Source: Burkholderia contaminans
GTDB taxonomy: Bacteria; Pseudomonadota; Gammaproteobacteria; Burkholderiales; Burkholderiaceae
DNA: 64,000 bases
Assembly: GCF_029633825.1 (NCBI RefSeq)
Contig: NZ_CP090641.1
Span: forward strand, 2,108,001 to 2,172,000
Direction of reading: 5' to 3'
Below the pieces are notes generated by a model. That model was given only the letters and a program-made list of their open reading frames with translations. It was not told the DNA's origin and searched no databases. Positions 60,691-64,000 of this stretch are shown here, piece after piece (within the stretch, counting starts at the first letter, position 1; each line of letters begins with the position of its first letter). Both the position numbers and the translations under genes were made by a program.

Positions 60691-63495
60691 CTATCGCGAA
60701 CGGAGTTCAAGGCCTTCAATTAAAACGGTTCGTGCTGTCCGCACATCTCTCGTTTCCGCGCCCTGGCTTACTCGTGAGAGGGTCGCCGAAAGAATATCCT
60801 CGGCCTCCTGCCGCTCGCCCTTCTGGAACAGAAATCGGGACAAGCTGGTGGCGGCGCGTAACTCGAATGAAAAAGTGCCGTGCTGCGTCGAAAGCGAAAT
60901 CGCGTCTCGAAACAATGTCTCAGCCTTTTCCAAGGGCTTGCTACTATGTTCAAGATACTGCTCACCTAGCACACGCCAAATCTCTGGCGTAGCCCACCCG
61001 GCTCTGCCGGACGTCGCCCGCTCAATAGCCAGTGGAGTAAGAAGTTGTCGGTTCACGGTGGCGAGTGTTTCATGTGCAGTCGGAGCCCAATGGTCAAATG
61101 CGCGCCACCATGCTTTGCCTTGCGGCCGCGTTGATTGTTGTCGTCCGAATCCATAGCATTGTGCTTGGTCTCGCCAATTGACGAGCAGATACTCGCTAGA
61201 GAGCCCCTCAAGCAGCGACAGATATTTTTCCAACTCTGCGTAGTCACCGCGCCAGCAGGCAACCGGACATGCTCCTGATGCGAGAGCGCAACAAACCGAT
61301 AGGTCATGGTCCAGACTTAGTGCTTCCTCCACGCTTTCTGCCGCAATGGTGACGGCGTCGTCGACAAGCCCAACAAGCCAGAGTATTCGCGACCGAAGAG
61401 AAGTAAGCGCTGTGCGTGCATCATAACGAGTCGGGTCTTGCACTTTCCGCTTGGCTGTTCTCGGTCCATAGATTGAAAGTGCGACGTCCGCATGATGCAG
61501 CGCACCTTCAACCTTGCCCAACTGCGTATCCACCAGGGCTTGCATTCGGTGGTACATCGGTATGTCACTAGTCCGTGTGCGAGACAGCTCGCAAAGATGC
61601 CCGCAAAATCGGTTCGCTTCCTCGTATTCACCGGCCATTGTCGTCATCACGATAGTCCCATAGAGCACCTGAACCTGGCGGACTTCATGACGATGATGTA
61701 CAGCCAGCGCCAACGCCTCGCGGAATGCGTGGGTTGAGACTCCCTGCTTGAGGGACTGCGTCAGGAAATCCGCCTGCGCGAGCGCGAGCAGGAGTCGAAA
61801 TTCGGACTCGGCATCGGCTGCGCTGCCCCTCTGAATGAACTGCAGTGCATTCAATACACGTTGACGGTATTCGTCACAAAGGTACAGCTGATAGAAGAGT
61901 GAACCACTCGACCAGGTTAGGGCCACGCCGAGTGTTCTGTCTGTTGTGCTAGCGAGTGACCAGTCGAGTGCGGCGCGTACATCGTTCAGGATGCGAGGGG
62001 CGCCGGCCAGTTCATCTACTGCCGGCGTTGCCGAGGACCAGACGGCAGGTTCGGTGAAGAGCGAAAGAAAGTACTTGGCGTGCTGCCTCGCCGCGGCTTC
62101 GTACTCACCGCATTCTTTGAGCTTCTCGATGCCGTATGCTTTCGTGCTGTCGAGTAGTCGGAAAGTTGGAGGATGGCTGCCCGGAATTGACGTGAATAGT
62201 GACTTGTCGACGAGATTCGCTATCGATGACACGATTGCAGACGAGAGCGGTAAGCTGTCGTTCAAGAGGGCACCAATCTGTGCGAACGAGAAGCTTCCCT
62301 TGAAGATTGCCGCGTGTCGCAATATCCGGCGCTCTTGTTCGGTCAGCGTATCGTAACTCCAATCGATAGTTGACCGTAGCGTTCGATGGCGAGGCAGCGC
62401 AGTTCTATGGCCACGCGTGAGCACGTCAAGCCGCTTGTCCAGCACGCTGAATAAGCCTTCGGCGCCAAATACGTGAACCTGCGCGGCTGCCAGCTCGATA
62501 GCAAGGGGTAGACCGTCGAGCGAGGCGCAGATATTGCAGATGGTCTCGATATTGTCCGTGATGACCATGAATTCGTTCGACTGGAACGAGGTGGACCGCT
62601 CGCAGAACAATCTCACTCCCGAGTAGGATAGTGCGTCCTCCGTGGAGATTCCCTTCGCGTGCTCGGGAACGTCGAGAGGTTTGATTCGGTAGACATATTC
62701 GTTTGGAACTCGCAGGGGTTCGCGGCTTGTTGCGAGAATTGTGACGTGCTCGCATGATTGTGAAATCGCGAGTGCCAATTGAGCAACTGCATCGATGACA
62801 TGTTCACAGCAGTCAAGCAGCAATAGTCGTTCTGATTGCGCAAGATGATCTGTTATCGAATCGATAGGCGAACGGTTGTCGGCCAATAGTTCAAGTGCCG
62901 ATGCGACTGTGCTCGCGACATGGTCGCCATGACTGACCGATGACAGTTCGACTATGCTGGTCGCAATGTTGTTCGCTTCGCTGAATGCTCGCACGGCCAC
63001 TAGCGCAGCAGCCGACTTCCCGATACCACCCGGGCCGACAATGGAAACCAAGCCTCTTGTCGATAATAAACGGCAGATGTCCTCGATCGCAGTGCGCCGG
63101 CCAATGAGATTGCTGATGTCATTGCTTGCATCGTCGAGGGTTTCTGCCGCTGCAGTGTTGCGCAAGGCGGTGTAGGTCACGGGTCCGACAAAGCAGTAAC
63201 CGCGCCCCGTGATGCTGCGAATGCCATGCGAGCTTGCCGAATCTTCCGCCAGAAGTTTTCGTAGAGCAGTTATCTGGACACGTAAATTCACGTCCCCTAC
63301 CACCGAGCCAGGCCACACCTTCTCTTGAAATTCCTTTTGAGACACGACTTCGCCGGGACGTTGCACGAGCAGCGAAAGAATATCGAATGCGCGGTTGCCA
63401 ATTTCCGCGACATCGTTCCCGCGTTCCAGGCGACGTTCGTCCGGGTAGAGGCGAAAACTGCCAAACGAGATGCATGTACGGGATGCCGGTGTCAT
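60691..63495 (-). CDS. Large winged-helix/NB-ARC-like ATPase regulator with TPR-like C-terminus
   Basis: A 934-residue regulator. Residues 1-105 form an OmpR-type winged helix (FRLYPDERRLERG, FDILSLLVQRPGEVVSQKEF, ending SITGRGYCFVG). An STAND-type ATPase follows, with Walker A GPGGIGKS at 154-161, Walker B-like LLLLDCCEHV and TSREPLRVPNEYVY. From about residue 450 the protein is helical and TPR-like. Such proteins join ligand-gated oligomerisation to transcription control. The ATG at 63495 is chosen over a GTG at 63537. Targets are unknown; the convergent exported-protein gene is 598 bases away. Confidence 0.88.
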   Translation of the reverse strand: MTPASRTCISFGSFRLYPDERRLERGNDVAEIGNRAFDILSLLVQRPGEVVSQKEFQEKVWPGSVVGDVNLRVQITALRKLLAEDSASSHGIRSITGRGYCFVGPVTYTALRNTAAAETLDDASNDISNLIGRRTAIEDICRLLSTRGLVSIVGPGGIGKSAAALVAVRAFSEANNIATSIVELSSVSHGDHVASTVASALELLADNRSPIDSITDHLAQSERLLLLDCCEHVIDAVAQLALAISQSCEHVTILATSREPLRVPNEYVYRIKPLDVPEHAKGISTEDALSYSGVRLFCERSTSFQSNEFMVITDNIETICNICASLDGLPLAIELAAAQVHVFGAEGLFSVLDKRLDVLTRGHRTALPRHRTLRSTIDWSYDTLTEQERRILRHAAIFKGSFSFAQIGALLNDSLPLSSAIVSSIANLVDKSLFTSIPGSHPPTFRLLDSTKAYGIEKLKECGEYEAAARQHAKYFLSLFTEPAVWSSATPAVDELAGAPRILNDVRAALDWSLASTTDRTLGVALTWSSGSLFYQLYLCDEYRQRVLNALQFIQRGSAADAESEFRLLLALAQADFLTQSLKQGVSTHAFREALALAVHHRHEVRQVQVLYGTIVMTTMAGEYEEANRFCGHLCELSRTRTSDIPMYHRMQALVDTQLGKVEGALHHADVALSIYGPRTAKRKVQDPTRYDARTALTSLRSRILWLVGLVDDAVTIAAESVEEALSLDHDLSVCCALASGACPVACWRGDYAELEKYLSLLEGLSSEYLLVNWRDQAQCYGFGRQQSTRPQGKAWWRAFDHWAPTAHETLATVNRQLLTPLAIERATSGRAGWATPEIWRVLGEQYLEHSSKPLEKAETLFRDAISLSTQHGTFSFELRAATSLSRFLFQKGERQEAEDILSATLSRVSQGAETRDVRTARTVLIEGLELRSR

Positions 63496-63540
63496 ATGAA
63501 GCTCATAGGAATTGAGTCGATTCGCCCAACCTGGCACGGG

Positions 63541-63849
63541 TCAAGCCGGCATACGCGTCGTTCTGACTGGCGTGGTTCCGGAGGCGCCTCGACAATCAGG
63601 AAGCTCGGCTGACACTGTCGCGTGGCACCAAAGTGTGTAATTCCCTATCAGGCAGGATGTTAATACTATCGGCTGTTCATTAGGCTCTTCTACAGAGTTC
63701 GCGATGCCACTCGGCACGTGGTGGCGACGGGCGACTTCGGAGATTGTCTGGGTAATGTAAGTTTCGACCTCGAAACCATGCTCGAGACAACCAACTTCAA
63801 ACGTTTCGCCATTCGGCCTCTCCGCAATGTTCGAATACTGTGCATCCAC
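63541..63849 (-). CDS. Possible small hypothetical protein
   Basis: A 102-residue frame with composition more protein-like than its neighbours: NGETFEVGCLEHGFEVETYI, ISEVARRHHVPSG and IGNYTLWCHATV. The start would be a GTG (63849) or TTG (63858), with no clear ribosome site. It ends 45 bases before the large regulator. It may be real or chance. Confidence 0.35.
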   Translation of the reverse strand: MDAQYSNIAERPNGETFEVGCLEHGFEVETYITQTISEVARRHHVPSGIANSVEEPNEQPIVLTSCLIGNYTLWCHATVSAELPDCRGASGTTPVRTTRMPA

Positions 63850-64000
63850 GGTGGACAAGTTCGAGCGCTATTTCGGCGCACGTGGCCAGCTATTGCCGTG
63901 AGTGGCGAAGTTGTCACTCACATTGCTGCCGAACTCCGGGACTTGCCGAAGCAGCGGCGATAGTGCTTTGGGGAACCTATTGGTCAAATACGTTCAGACC

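Noticed and set aside
60317..61156. 279-residue plus-strand frame
   Set aside because: Its second half is antisense to the large regulator and the first half has no ribosome site or motif.
63718..63963. 81-residue plus-strand frame at the window end
   Set aside because: The opposite strand in the same place gives a more protein-like frame; neither is strong.
1..64000. tRNA, rRNA, CRISPR arrays and insertion sequences
   Set aside because: I looked for cloverleaf-like blocks, regular spaced repeats and transposase motifs and found none I could support.

Overview
The window is a high-GC (about 65%) stretch of a Gram-negative chromosome, most consistent with Burkholderia, probably the B. cepacia complex and one of its secondary replicons. 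This rests on gene families and codon style, not on a search. Supporting signs are a Burkholderia-type porin, copC/copD next to an IrlRS/CusRS-like regulator pair, a vgrG-tle3-DUF2875 cassette, many AraC/LysR/MarR regulator-enzyme pairs and dense GC-rich coding. No rRNA, tRNA, CRISPR array or intact insertion sequence was seen.

Layout. 1-2.2 kb: end of a CDF cation exporter, a DUF1289 protein and an MFS exporter. 2.2-9.8 kb: a copper-resistance locus. The sensor kinase and response regulator are on the minus strand. A plus-strand operon carries a His/Cys-rich protein, a small exported protein, a TolC-like lipoprotein, a Tat-exported multicopper oxidase, a CusF-like protein, CopC and CopD. Nested dyads lie in the divergent promoter region. 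10-15 kb: secreted enzymes (ExeM/NucH-type nuclease, S10 carboxypeptidase-like lipoprotein) and an EF-hand-like protein. 15-27 kb: regulator/enzyme pairs (AraC with a lactone oxidase and SDR; GlxA with a DJ-1 protein; XRE/MmyB-type with an alcohol dehydrogenase), an APC permease, a cysteine desulfurase fused to a phosphatase-like domain, and a lone deaminase-fold protein.

28.2-36.9 kb: a minus-strand type VI secretion effector cassette: vgrG, tle3 lipase, two DUF2875 (Tla3-type) genes, PAAR and a KorA/TrfB-type regulator. 37.5-46.4 kb: a hydroquinone catabolic block: MFS importer, LysR regulator, two-subunit hydroquinone dioxygenase, semialdehyde dehydrogenase, maleylacetate reductase, a truncated intradiol dioxygenase, YciI and Rieske proteins, then a porin. 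An identical 17-bp ATT-N11-AAT site lies upstream of both the importer and the dioxygenase operon.

47.9-55.1 kb: a poorly understood accessory block. One operon encodes a coiled-coil/glycine-zipper protein, a 494-residue membrane protein, a 54-residue membrane peptide and a YaaW-family protein. A WYL-domain regulator faces it, and a second set of small genes lies beyond. Both halves share an inverted repeat (GGGACA-N5-TGTYCC) and sigma-28-like promoter sequences. This is my best candidate for an undescribed system. 56-58.9 kb: a MarR-controlled oxidoreductase operon with a clear promoter and twin operators. 59.2-64 kb: an exported protein and a large winged-helix/ATPase regulator.
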